From NCBI GenBank assembly GCA_051881315.1, contig JBJEPQ010000045.1, positions 22,330 through 86,329 on the forward strand: 64,000 nucleotides of DNA, read 5' to 3'. Origin of the DNA: CAG-488 sp051881315 (lineage in GTDB: Bacteria > Bacillota > Clostridia > Oscillospirales > Acutalibacteraceae). The notes beneath the pieces were generated by a model. The model was not told where the DNA came from. It saw only the letters and a program-made list of their open reading frames with translations, and did not search any database. Position numbers and translations under genes: made by a program. Positions 43,125-51,863 of this stretch are shown piece after piece; the first letter of the stretch is position 1, and each line of letters begins with the position of its first letter.

Positions 43125-43799
43125 TCAATCGTTTATGTAGTCCTCGACATTAAAATCGTCGATGGGGTTGAGGTCGTTTTCTCTCTCAATTTCGGGAACC
43201 TCGGCGATTATCTCCATCTTGCGGCCTCTTGACCACAGCGACGGAGTTATGCGTGCCGTATAGCCGCAGCCGCCGGGCGTCATCCATTCGTGCATCGGAG
43301 CTTCGGGCAGTCCGAACAGCGTCATCAAAGCCATAATAACTCCGCCGTGGGTGACTATCGCAGAATGTGTCACACCCGTTTCTATCAGACCGTCAACGAT
43401 CTTGATAAATGCGGTTGCGATTCTGTTTGCAAACTCATTGTTGCTCTCGCCGAAGGGCGGCTGAACGTCCGCTTTGCCTGCAAGCCAGTCGGGAAAGACG
43501 GGATGATTCTGAAGCTCCTCCGCCGTCTTTCCCTCGAATTCTCCGAGGTTGTATTCTATCAGACCGTCAATGACTATCGGATCACGGTCGGGATATAAAA
43601 GCTTTGCCGTCTGAGTACAGCGTGAGAGAGGGCTTGAAAAAACCGCCTCGGCCGTTGGGTACCTGTAATCCTTTTTCATCTGTAAGATCTGTGCAACGCC
43701 CTCATCGCTGAGCGGCTCGTCAATGTGGCCTATATATTTGCCGCTGACATTGCCCTCGGTAAGTCCGTTGCGAATAAAATGAATATAATATGATTTCAT
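43125..43799 (-). CDS. histidine-phosphatase-fold protein with altered RHG motif
   Basis: 224 residues of the phosphoglycerate-mutase-like clan. The N-terminal signature reads IRNGLTEGN: Asn11 sits where the phospho-accepting His of R-H-G should be. Other active-site parts are kept: FSSPLSRCTQTAKLL, EYNLGEFEGKT and the second histidine in AIVTHGGVIMAL. The protein may therefore be inactive as a phosphatase, a binding protein, or use another nucleophile. It begins 2 bp before glgA's neighbour end (2-bp gap to glgA), so it belongs to the glycogen operon. The codon is AAC, one base away from CAC. Confidence 0.82.
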   Translation of the reverse strand: MKSYYIHFIRNGLTEGNVSGKYIGHIDEPLSDEGVAQILQMKKDYRYPTAEAVFSSPLSRCTQTAKLLYPDRDPIVIDGLIEYNLGEFEGKTAEELQNHPVFPDWLAGKADVQPPFGESNNEFANRIATAFIKIVDGLIETGVTHSAIVTHGGVIMALMTLFGLPEAPMHEWMTPGGCGYTARITPSLWSRGRKMEIIAEVPEIERENDLNPIDDFNVEDYIND

Positions 43800-43801
43800 A
43801 C

Positions 43802-45223
43802 TTAACCTTTTAAAAGCTCCTTGTAAAGTCTGATATATGCATTTGCGGAGCGTCCCCAGCTAAAGTCGCAGTTGAGCGCACGCAGAACAAGCTCGTTCCA
43901 GTCGCCGTTGTAGTAAAGAGTCAGGGCGCGGTAGATAGCGTCAAGCATATCGTGCGCATTGTAGCTCTTAAAGGTGAAGCCGTTGCCCTCTCCGTCGCCG
44001 CAGTCGGTTATGGAATCTCTGAGACCGCCCGTTTCACGGACAATGGGGATTGTGCCGTATCTGAGGGCAACCATCTGGGAAAGACCGCACGGCTCGCTCT
44101 TTGACGGCATAAGGAACATATCCGCACCCGCATAGATCTTTCTTGCAAGATCGGGGACAAAGCCTATTCTCAGTCCTACCTTGTCGGGATATTTCTCTGC
44201 AATCCAGCGGAAATAGCTCTCGTACTCATAGTCGCCCGAGCCGAGAATGACAAGCTGCATTTCCGCCTTTGAAAGAAGCTCGTCAAGAATACCCTTTACA
44301 AGATCAAGTCCCTTGTGGGAAACAAGACGGGTGACCATTCCGACAATCGGAACATTCGGCTTGACGGGGAGATTCATAAGCTTCTGAAGCTCCTCCTTGT
44401 CCGCCTTTTTGCCGGAGGGATCGGCGGCGGAATAGTTCATCTTGATGTCCTTGTCGGTTTCGGGATCGTAGCCGACCGTGTCAATTCCGTTAAGAATACC
44501 GCTGAGCTTGTAACGCCTTTCGTTGAGAATGGAATCCAGACCGTGAGAATACCACGGATCAAGAATTTCGTTCGCATAGGACGGGCTGACGGTCGTAATC
44601 TTGTCGGCACATTCGATTGCGCCCTTCATAAAGTTGACGCAGCCGTCGTATTCAATCAGGGAAGCCTTGTCGGCAGGAATACCGAGCACGTCCTGAAGAA
44701 GCTCCATTCCGTAAATTCCCTGATACTGAATGTTGTGAATTGTGAAAACCGTTTTGATGTTTTCGTAGCCCGGAGAATTTGCGTACATTGCCGAATAGTA
44801 AACGGGTGTGAGAGCCGTCTGCCAGTCGTTGCAATGGATTATGTCGGGCTTGAAGTCGATATATGGAATTATTTCAAGTATCGCACGGGAGAAGAAAGCA
44901 AATCTCTCCGCATCATCATAGTGACCGTAGATCGTGTCACGCTTGAAATAATACTGATTGTCCAAAAGATAGTATATAACGCCGTTGTGCTTTGCCTCAA
45001 AAATTCCGCAGTACTGACGTCTCCAGGCAACAGGAACCGAGATATGAGTGATGAACTTCATCTTGTCCTTTAGCTCCTGACGGATCGTATCGTACATCGG
45101 CATAACAACACGGCAGCCGATAAGCCTTTTTCTCAGCGCATGGGGCAGGGAGCCTGCAACGTCGCCGAGTCCGCCGCTCGCCATGAACGGGAGCGCCTCG
45201 GAGGAAGCGAATAAAACCTTCAT
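43802..45223 (-). CDS. glgA: glycogen synthase
   Basis: 473 residues, GT5. N-terminal VLFASSEALPFMASGGLGDVAGSLPHALR is the ADP-glucose-binding loop, with Ser in place of the Lys of the K-x-G-G-L motif. HCNDWQTALTPVYY, GILNGIDTVGYDPETD, RLVSHKGLDLVKGIL and PSKSEPCGLSQMVALRYGTIPIVRETGG complete the GT-B core. Extends alpha-1,4-glucan from ADP-glucose. Lies 15 bp after glgD in the glgB-C-D-A run. Confidence 0.95.
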   Translation of the reverse strand: MKVLFASSEALPFMASGGLGDVAGSLPHALRKRLIGCRVVMPMYDTIRQELKDKMKFITHISVPVAWRRQYCGIFEAKHNGVIYYLLDNQYYFKRDTIYGHYDDAERFAFFSRAILEIIPYIDFKPDIIHCNDWQTALTPVYYSAMYANSPGYENIKTVFTIHNIQYQGIYGMELLQDVLGIPADKASLIEYDGCVNFMKGAIECADKITTVSPSYANEILDPWYSHGLDSILNERRYKLSGILNGIDTVGYDPETDKDIKMNYSAADPSGKKADKEELQKLMNLPVKPNVPIVGMVTRLVSHKGLDLVKGILDELLSKAEMQLVILGSGDYEYESYFRWIAEKYPDKVGLRIGFVPDLARKIYAGADMFLMPSKSEPCGLSQMVALRYGTIPIVRETGGLRDSITDCGDGEGNGFTFKSYNAHDMLDAIYRALTLYYNGDWNELVLRALNCDFSWGRSANAYIRLYKELLKG

Positions 45224-45238
45224 TTAACTCATCCTTTC

Positions 45239-46348
45239 TCAGATTACTATTCCCTTGCCGATGAATACGGGGAACTTGACGTCACCCGAAAGATTCTTGT
45301 CGGGCTTGATTACGACATTCTTGTCGGCAATTACGCAGTTGAGCTTGACATTGTCGCTGATATATGTGTTCTGCATAAGCACGCAGTTTTTGACGACTGC
45401 ACCCTTGCCGATGTGAACACCTCTGAACAGCACGCTGTTTTCAACCGTACCCTCGATCACACAGCCGTCCGCAATAAGCGAGTTAGAGGCTTGGGAATCA
45501 AGACCGTAGATCGCAGGAACATCGTCCTTGACCTTTGTGAAAACAGGCTTTTCGTTAGAGAAAAGCGCCTTGCGGTTCTCTTTTTTCAGAAGCTCCATAT
45601 TAGCTTCAAAGTAGCTCTGAATACCGTCGATTATCTTTACATAACCGTCAAATTCATAGCCGAATATTTTCAGGGATTTGATATTTTTCTGAAGCACATC
45701 CTCTGTAAAAGATCTGTAACCGAGACCGATAGCTTCGCTGATAAGTCTTTCCAGCAGAGACTTTCTCATAAAGATAACGTTGAGCGAGCAGTTAGCTTCG
45801 CCGTCACCCATTCTGCTGACCGAGGTTATTCTGCCGTCGCCGTCCAGCTCAAATTTTGAAAGCTCCTTGATAGCAGGGGACTGTGTGCGTTTGTAGGCAA
45901 CGGTGATGTCTGCGCCCGTTGCTTCGTGACGGTTGAACATCTCAGAAAGATCAACGTTGTAGATCGCATTGCAGTCGGTCATGAGGATATATTCCTCCTC
46001 CGAATTACGCAGGAAATTCATTGCGCTTGAGATCGCTTCGATCTTGTTGGAGTAGATGCCCGTGTTGCCGATATTGAAAGGCGGAAGAAGATACAGACCG
46101 CCGTTTTTTCTTGAAAGATCCCATGCTCTGCCGTGTCCGACATGATCCATAAGGGACTGGTAGTTGCTCTTGGTGATAATGCCGACCTTGCTCATTCCGC
46201 TGTTGACCATTGCGGAGAGCTGGAAATCTATCAGACGGTAGCGGCAGCCGTAAGGCACAGAGCCCATGGAGCGGACCGAGGTTATCTCGCTGAGATAGCT
46301 GTCAAAGGTGTTTGAAAAAATAAGTCCGAGTACATTGTTTGCTCTCAT
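45239..46348 (-). CDS. glgD: glucose-1-phosphate adenylyltransferase subunit GlgD
   Basis: 369 residues. It starts with a degenerate pyrophosphorylase N-terminus (NVLGLIFSNTFDSYLSEITSVRSMGSVPYGCRYRLIDF), in which the GxGxRL substrate loop of GlgC is lost, and ends with a left-handed beta-helix (hexapeptide) domain (SLIADGCVIEGTVENSVLFRGVHIGKGA). GlgD is the regulatory, poorly active partner of GlgC in Firmicutes. 3 bp after glgC, with SD in its end. Confidence 0.95.
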   Translation of the reverse strand: MRANNVLGLIFSNTFDSYLSEITSVRSMGSVPYGCRYRLIDFQLSAMVNSGMSKVGIITKSNYQSLMDHVGHGRAWDLSRKNGGLYLLPPFNIGNTGIYSNKIEAISSAMNFLRNSEEEYILMTDCNAIYNVDLSEMFNRHEATGADITVAYKRTQSPAIKELSKFELDGDGRITSVSRMGDGEANCSLNVIFMRKSLLERLISEAIGLGYRSFTEDVLQKNIKSLKIFGYEFDGYVKIIDGIQSYFEANMELLKKENRKALFSNEKPVFTKVKDDVPAIYGLDSQASNSLIADGCVIEGTVENSVLFRGVHIGKGAVVKNCVLMQNTYISDNVKLNCVIADKNVVIKPDKNLSGDVKFPVFIGKGIVI

Positions 46349-46351
46349 TGC

Positions 46352-47563
46352 TTACGCCTCCTTTACATCTTCGCCGATCATTGCTTTCGGCTCGACCGTT
46401 GCGCCCTTGCCGATATTGACGCCCATTCCGACAACGGAAACTCCCCAGTCTTCAAGGTTTTCCATTTCCTCGGGACGTCTGCCGACCTGTGCTTTTTCCT
46501 CAACGGTAACGTTCTCTGCGATGATTGCATACTGAACGACCGCACCCTTTTTGACTACGCTGCCGGGCATTATTATGGAATCCTTGACGACAGCGCCCTC
46601 CTCAACGGTGACATTGGCAAAGATAACGGAGAAGTCAACCTCACCCTCAATCTCACAGCCCTCGGCAACCATTGAGTTTTGCACCTTTGCCGTGTCGGAA
46701 ACATAGTGCGGTCCCGTGACGGGATCCTTGGCATAGATCTTCCAGCTTGTGTCCGTCAGATCAAGATCGACCTGAGGATTGAGCAGGTCGAGGTTTGCCT
46801 CCCAAAGGCTGTCGATTGTTCCGACATCCTTCCAGTAGCCGTCAAATTCGTAGGCAAAAAGCCTTTCGTGGGCGGCGTGCATTGCAGGAATGAGATCCTT
46901 GCCGAAGTCGTTGCTTGAGTTCGGGTTCGCCTCATCGTCAATCAGGTATTGTCTGAGCTTTTTCCACGAGAAAACGTAAACACCCATCGAAGCCTTGTTT
47001 GAACGGGGATTTTTCGGCTTCTCCTCAAACTCTGCGATCGAACCGTCGTCGTTGACGAGCATAAGACCGAAGCGTGAAGCCTCCTCCCACGGCACTTCAA
47101 GCATTGCAATCGTGCAGTCGGCGTTCTTCTCCTTGTGGAAAGCGATCATCTTGGAATAGTCCATTTTGTAGATATGGTCGCCCGAAAGAATGAGGACGTA
47201 TTCGGGATCATATCTGTCGATGAAATTGATGTTCTGATAAATGGCATTGGCTGTTCCCTTGTACCATTCCGTGCCCGATATCTGCTGATAGGGCGAAAGA
47301 ATGTGAACTCCGCCGTCGGCACGGTCAAGATCCCATGCCTGTCCGTTGCCGATATAGTCGTTAAGCTCAAGCGGCTGATACTGGGTGAGAACACCGACGG
47401 TATAGATGCCTGAGTTCACGCAGTTTGAAAGAGGGAAATCAATAATTCGGTATTTTCCGCCGTATGGTACGGCAGGCTTTGCAATGTTCTTGGTAAGAAT
47501 ACCCAGACGGCTTCCTTGTCCGCCTGCGAGAAGCATTGCGATACATTCATGCTTTCGGGACAT
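46352..47563 (-). CDS. glgC: glucose-1-phosphate adenylyltransferase, catalytic subunit
   Basis: 403 residues. N-terminal MLLAGGQGSRLGILTKNIAKPAVPYGGKYRIIDFPLSN holds the nucleotide-binding GGxGxRL loop; GTANAIYQN, LILSGDHIYKMDY, FEEKP and YWKDVGTIDSLWEANLDLL follow, and the end is a hexapeptide beta-helix. Makes ADP-glucose, the first committed step of glycogen synthesis. 14 bp after glgB; AGGAGG precedes the ATG. Confidence 0.97.
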   Translation of the reverse strand: MSRKHECIAMLLAGGQGSRLGILTKNIAKPAVPYGGKYRIIDFPLSNCVNSGIYTVGVLTQYQPLELNDYIGNGQAWDLDRADGGVHILSPYQQISGTEWYKGTANAIYQNINFIDRYDPEYVLILSGDHIYKMDYSKMIAFHKEKNADCTIAMLEVPWEEASRFGLMLVNDDGSIAEFEEKPKNPRSNKASMGVYVFSWKKLRQYLIDDEANPNSSNDFGKDLIPAMHAAHERLFAYEFDGYWKDVGTIDSLWEANLDLLNPQVDLDLTDTSWKIYAKDPVTGPHYVSDTAKVQNSMVAEGCEIEGEVDFSVIFANVTVEEGAVVKDSIIMPGSVVKKGAVVQYAIIAENVTVEEKAQVGRRPEEMENLEDWGVSVVGMGVNIGKGATVEPKAMIGEDVKEA

Positions 47564-47577
47564 TACTATTCCTCCTT

Positions 47578-49509
47578 TTATTTGCTTGATTGTTTTGCAG
47601 ATTTTTTGTTTGTATTTCTTCTTGCCGGCGGCGTAAGATAAATAACGCTCATTCCCGCAAGATCAAGAGCTATGCTGTTGTCGAAGCCGTGCATCGGGAT
47701 TTTTTCACTTTTAACCTTTTCCGCCATACCCTTGCCGCCTCCGCCGAACTCCTCGGAGTCCGAATTGAGGATAACCTTATATGTTCCTGCCCTCGGAACG
47801 CCGATACGGTAATTGTTTCTTTCAACATTGGTGAAATTGCAGACAGCAATAATTTCTTTTTTATCCCTGTCAATTCTCCTGAACGAGATGACGGAATTGT
47901 CAACATCGTCGTTGCTGATCCAGTTGAAGCCCTCCCAGTTGTAATCGACCTGCCAGAGCGGACTGTGCTTTTTGTAAAGCGTGTTGAGCGTGCGGACATA
48001 GGACTGCATCTTCCTGTGCATATCGTAGTCAAGCAGTACCCAGTCGAGTCCCTGCTCATAGTTCCACTCAATGAACTGGGCAAATTCCTGTCCCATAAAC
48101 ATAAGCTTCTTTCCCGGATGGGCGGTCATATAGGCAAAAAACGCTCTGAGACCTGCAAACTTTTCTTCGTAAGTGCCGGGCATCTTGTTTATCATGGAGC
48201 ATTTTCCGTGAACGACCTCGTCGTGCGATATCGGCAGAATAAAGTTTTCCGAGAACGCATAGAAGAACGAGAAGGTCAGACAGTTGTGGTTATACTTCCT
48301 GAAAAGTCCGTCCATTGAAAAATATTTCAGACAGTCGTTCATCCAGCCCATATTCCACTTGAAGTTGAAGCCGAGACCGCCGTCGCCGACAGGCTTTGAA
48401 ACAAGCGGCCATGCCGTGCTTTCCTCGGCGATCATCATAACATCGGGATATTCACGGAATATCGAAATGTTAAGATTCTGCAAAAACTCCACGGCTTCAA
48501 GGTTTTCTCTGCCGCCGTGCTTGTTGGCGATCCATTCGCCGTCGTTCCTGCCGTAATCGAGATACAGCATTGAGGCTACTGCGTCAACCCTCAGACCGTC
48601 GATATGATATTTTTCAAGCCAGAACATCGCCGATGAGGTCAGGAAGCTTCTGACCTCGTTCCTGCCGTAGTCAAAAACTCTTGTGCCCCACTGCAGATGC
48701 TCTCCCTTGCGGATATCCTGATATTCGTAACAGCATTGACCGTCAAATTCATAAAGACCGTGAGCGTCCTTCGGGAAGTGGGCAGGTACCCAGTCGAGGA
48801 TAACGCCTATTCCCTCACGGTGACACTTGTCCACAAAATACATAAAGTCCTTCGGCTCGCCGAAGCGTGAGGTCGGAGCAAAATAACCCGTGACCTGATA
48901 TCCCCATGAGCCGTCGAACGGATGCTCGCATACGGGAAGCAACTCGATATGAGTATATCCCATATCCTTGACATATTTTGTCAATTCGTCTGCTAACTGA
49001 CGGTAGGAAAGAAAATTTCCGTCCTCATGCTGTTTCCATGAGCCTGCGTGAACCTCGTAAATGTTTATCGGGCTTTCATAGACGTTGGCGGTTTTTCTCT
49101 TTGCCATCCATTTTTCGTCCTTCCAGTCATAGCCGTCAAGGTCATAGAACTTTGAGGCGGTTTCGGGACGGGTTTCGGTATGGAAGCCGTAGGGATCGGC
49201 TTTGTAGCGTTTTTCACCCGACTGAGCGGTAATGCAGTATTTGTAGTTGTCAAACTGCTTTATGCCCTGAACGGTACATTCCCATACGGAGTTGTCCTCA
49301 AGCTTTTTCATCGGATTGGCGTCTGTGTCCCAGCCGTTGAAATCGCCGACAACGCTGACCGCCGCCGCATGGGGCGCCCAGACGCGGAAGACAACCTTGT
49401 CCTCATTGGCAAGCTTATGCGAGCCGAGAAATTCATATGCCTTGGCGTTCTTTCCCTGATGAAAAAGGTAAAGCGGAACGTCATTGTTGTTTGATTTTTT
49501 TCTTTTCAT
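47578..49509 (-). CDS. glgB: 1,4-alpha-glucan branching enzyme
   Basis: 643 residues. N-terminal CBM48 (AYEFLGSHKLANEDKVVFRVWAPHAAAVSVVGDFNGW) and GH13 catalytic barrel with NIYEVHAGSW, DWVPAHFPKDAHGLYEFDG, GLRVDAVASMLYLDYGR (nucleophile Asp), MIAEESTAWP (Glu) and LPISHDEVVHGKCSM (transition-state Asp). The C-terminal beta domain ends at VIYLTPPARRNTNK. It makes alpha-1,6 branches in glycogen. GAGGTG precedes the ATG; second gene of the run, 30 bp after the transglutaminase-like gene. Confidence 0.96.
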   Translation of the reverse strand: MKRKKSNNNDVPLYLFHQGKNAKAYEFLGSHKLANEDKVVFRVWAPHAAAVSVVGDFNGWDTDANPMKKLEDNSVWECTVQGIKQFDNYKYCITAQSGEKRYKADPYGFHTETRPETASKFYDLDGYDWKDEKWMAKRKTANVYESPINIYEVHAGSWKQHEDGNFLSYRQLADELTKYVKDMGYTHIELLPVCEHPFDGSWGYQVTGYFAPTSRFGEPKDFMYFVDKCHREGIGVILDWVPAHFPKDAHGLYEFDGQCCYEYQDIRKGEHLQWGTRVFDYGRNEVRSFLTSSAMFWLEKYHIDGLRVDAVASMLYLDYGRNDGEWIANKHGGRENLEAVEFLQNLNISIFREYPDVMMIAEESTAWPLVSKPVGDGGLGFNFKWNMGWMNDCLKYFSMDGLFRKYNHNCLTFSFFYAFSENFILPISHDEVVHGKCSMINKMPGTYEEKFAGLRAFFAYMTAHPGKKLMFMGQEFAQFIEWNYEQGLDWVLLDYDMHRKMQSYVRTLNTLYKKHSPLWQVDYNWEGFNWISNDDVDNSVISFRRIDRDKKEIIAVCNFTNVERNNYRIGVPRAGTYKVILNSDSEEFGGGGKGMAEKVKSEKIPMHGFDNSIALDLAGMSVIYLTPPARRNTNKKSAKQSSK

Positions 49510-49539
49510 TGCGTCACCTCGACAGACATAAATTTATTT

Positions 49540-50166
49540 TCAATTATTGTGTTTGTCATATTCAAGCTCATCGGGAAGATGCTTCCAAAGCTGTGTTCTT
49601 GTTTTGCTTCTTTTCAAATTGTCTAAAATCTTTATATCGGGATAAGGATATATTACCCGGTTGTCAATCTCTCCCTTGTCCGGTCTTATCGAAAATGCGA
49701 GCTGTTCCGCATCGGTCGAAAATTGAGCGTTGACTCCGGCTTTGTTTCCTCTTGCGTCAAGTCTTATCCATTTATTAAAGTCTTTCAGATACACTCCGTT
49801 CAAGCCGTGATATACAAGTATCGGCGCAGTTTCATCGTCTAAAATCAGTTTTTGATAACAAAAACCCGAGGGAACGGACTTGCATCTCAGCAAAGCCGCC
49901 AGCAGATGAGATTTTGCAAAACAAATTCCGTGACCTGCTTTCAGCACCTCCGACGCGGAGCAAGTAATAATATCTTCGTTTATATCCGCCGAATGTGAAA
50001 TGTTATCTCTGACAAATTCATATGCGGATTTGATAAACTGAAGCTCACTATCTGCCTTTCTGAACAGAGCCTCGGCTAATTCTGCTATGTTGCCGTTGTC
50101 ATAGTCAATAACATCGTCACATTTGAGATAATCCTCAATATCAGCCGAATACAAAGAGAGAGCCAT
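49540..50166 (-). CDS. transglutaminase-like cysteine protease-fold protein
   Basis: 208 residues. The catalytic triad of the transglutaminase core is visible: Cys in LKAGHGICFAKSHLLAALLR, His in PILVYHGLNGVYLKDFNKW and Asp in IRLDARGNKAGV. No signal peptide, so a cytoplasmic peptidase or amidase role is likelier than protein cross-linking. Start at 50166 with GGAGGGG upstream. It shares a promoter with the glycogen operon and precedes glgB by 30 bp; the connection to glycogen is unclear. Confidence 0.8.
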   Translation of the reverse strand: MALSLYSADIEDYLKCDDVIDYDNGNIAELAEALFRKADSELQFIKSAYEFVRDNISHSADINEDIITCSASEVLKAGHGICFAKSHLLAALLRCKSVPSGFCYQKLILDDETAPILVYHGLNGVYLKDFNKWIRLDARGNKAGVNAQFSTDAEQLAFSIRPDKGEIDNRVIYPYPDIKILDNLKRSKTRTQLWKHLPDELEYDKHNN

Positions 50167-50218
50167 TACTTTCCCCTCCAAATTTACTGATAAATCACTT
50201 TATTCTTATACATATTAT

Positions 50219-50247
50219 ATTGTATCAAAAAGAAGAGCAAAATTCAA
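50219..50247 (-). promoter_or_regulatory. promoter of the transglutaminase-glg run
   Basis: TTGAAT (50247-50242), 17-nt spacer, TACAAT (50224-50219) on the minus strand. This is the only good promoter I see for the 13.5-kb run down to 36656. The rest of the 50167-50460 gap holds only the antiporter terminator. Confidence 0.65.
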
Positions 50248-50413
50248 GGTATGATTGATTATTATATTCAAACCGAGTGTAGAAAATTAAGGTTTCATTT
50301 GTGTACTTTGTTACAAAAAATCCTTGCGATTATCTGTAATAACCGCTTTTTCGAGCTTATTTTAAACGTTTTGCAAATACTGCGCCGTATTTCTTAACCG
50401 ACAAGAGCAAAAA

Positions 50414-50445
50414 ATCCGCCGACGGAGGTGCGTCCGTCAGCGGAT
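50414..50445 (-). terminator. terminator after the antiporter gene
   Basis: ATCCGC-C-GACGGA pairs with TCCGTC-A-GCGGAT; the minus strand continues with TTTTTGC. Confidence 0.8.
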
Positions 50446-50460
50446 CGGTTAAGATAGAAT

Positions 50461-51693
50461 TTATACGCTTTTTTTCTTCGTTTTCTTAATTTCTCCCGCC
50501 AGCTCAAAGCCTTTTTGGGCGGCGATTACAGCAATAAACTCATTGATTACAGCGGCGGCGGCAATCGTTCCCTGTACGATCTGCACAAGTGACGGCTCGG
50601 CGGAAAGAGTGGAACAAATTATTCCCGTGAAAACAAGCGACACTCCCGAATGAGGCAGCAAAGTCAGACCGAGGTATTTGCGGACGGTATCAGGCATATG
50701 CGTAATTTTTGCGCCCGACATCGCTCCGAAGTATTTTCCGAATGCACGGGCTAAAATGTAGACAAAGGTGTAAATTCCTGCGCCGAGAATAAGGCGGTAG
50801 TTCAGCGGCACTCCGAGATCGACAATGGCGGCGAGCAAGGATACCCCGAGGATTGGTGCAAAGCAATTCGAAATTTCTTCCAAACGTTCCTCGGTTACCA
50901 GATTTGAAAATACTGCGGCAAAGGAAACGCCCATCAGCATATAATTTAGCGTTATACCCGAAAGAAGATATGTGTTGAACAGCCAGCCGATCAGCATGGT
51001 TGCCGTAATTCCGCAGAGCAGTACCGCAAGAGCGGTGACCTTTCTTCTGCATTTTTTCAACAGCAGACCGACAGGAAAACCGACAACGGCACCTATGACA
51101 ACCGGCAGAAAAATCATTACGGGAATCATATAAAGAGGAACTGCGCCGCCCGAAACCGTCCGGGCAACCAAAGAGTTGACGGTAAAAAATACCGCTATTC
51201 CCACAACGTCGTCCAAGACCGTCATCGGCAGGAGGGTGTCGGTTACGGGACCCTTTGCGTTAAATTCGTTCACTATGGAAAGCGCAGGCGCAGGAGCCGT
51301 GGCAAGGGCAATTCCGCCGAATACAAAAGCAAGATAAACCGGTATATCCGTAAAGGCGAAAATCAGTCCGAACGCCAGACTGACCACTGCAAATGTTCCG
51401 AGGGACTGAGTAAGGGTGGTGACAACGAGAGCTTTTCCGTAGTTTTTCAGTTTTTTCCAGATCAGCTCTGTTCCGAGCATTACTCCGAACGCACATTGCA
51501 TCCACATTATAGCTGTTTTGTACCAGCCTGTGCTTAAAATATCCTGAGACATCAGCCCCACGGCATGCGGACCGAGTATCATTCCGACAATCAGCCAGCC
51601 CAGTATAGACGGCATTTTGATTTTTGACATCAATTTTCCTGCGATAAAGGCAAGTATCAGCGTAGCAAACCAACGCAGTAAGTTTAAGACCAT
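50461..51693 (-). CDS. cation:proton antiporter (CPA2-like)
   Basis: 410 residues with about 12 hydrophobic segments and short loops. It opens LLRWFATLILAFIAGKLMSKIKMPSILGWLIVGMILGPHAVGL, the usual Na_H_Exchanger (PF00999) N-terminus, and includes GGIALATAPAPALSIVNEF and DDVVGIAVFF, which supply the acidic pair of the ion site (DD). No TrkA-N or cytoplasmic regulatory domain follows; it ends with a lysine-rich tail. It exchanges Na+ or K+ for H+ at the membrane. AAAGGAG precedes the ATG. A palindrome overlaps its promoter. Confidence 0.88.
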   Translation of the reverse strand: MVLNLLRWFATLILAFIAGKLMSKIKMPSILGWLIVGMILGPHAVGLMSQDILSTGWYKTAIMWMQCAFGVMLGTELIWKKLKNYGKALVVTTLTQSLGTFAVVSLAFGLIFAFTDIPVYLAFVFGGIALATAPAPALSIVNEFNAKGPVTDTLLPMTVLDDVVGIAVFFTVNSLVARTVSGGAVPLYMIPVMIFLPVVIGAVVGFPVGLLLKKCRRKVTALAVLLCGITATMLIGWLFNTYLLSGITLNYMLMGVSFAAVFSNLVTEERLEEISNCFAPILGVSLLAAIVDLGVPLNYRLILGAGIYTFVYILARAFGKYFGAMSGAKITHMPDTVRKYLGLTLLPHSGVSLVFTGIICSTLSAEPSLVQIVQGTIAAAAVINEFIAVIAAQKGFELAGEIKKTKKKSV

Positions 51694-51769
51694 TGTATAT
51701 TACTCCTTTTGCAATAAAAAAGCTTTGTGAAAACCTATAAAAGTATTTTTCACAACAACTTCTTATTAT

Positions 51770-51798
51770 ATTATAGCAATTATTGACCGTTTAGTCAA
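51770..51798 (-). promoter_or_regulatory. promoter of the antiporter gene
   Basis: TTGACT (51798-51793), 17-nt spacer, TATAAT (51775-51770) on the minus strand, 77 bp before the start. Confidence 0.8.
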
Positions 51799-51802
51799 TA
51801 AT
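51779..51802. promoter_or_regulatory. palindrome over the antiporter promoter
   Basis: ATTATTGAC-CGTTTA-GTCAATAAT: perfect 9-bp arms covering the -35 and the spacer. A likely operator for an unidentified repressor. Confidence 0.65.
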
Positions 51803-51810
51803 ACTTGCCG

Positions 51811-51848
51811 AAAAACGGCGAAATCCCGACAAATACCGAAATTCCGCC
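51811..51848 (-). terminator. terminator after the P-type ATPase gene
   Basis: GGCGAAATCCCG and CGAAATTCCGCC form a 12-bp stem with wobble pairs; the minus strand continues GTTTTTC. Confidence 0.7.
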
Positions 51849-51863
51849 TGTTTATTCTTTTTA

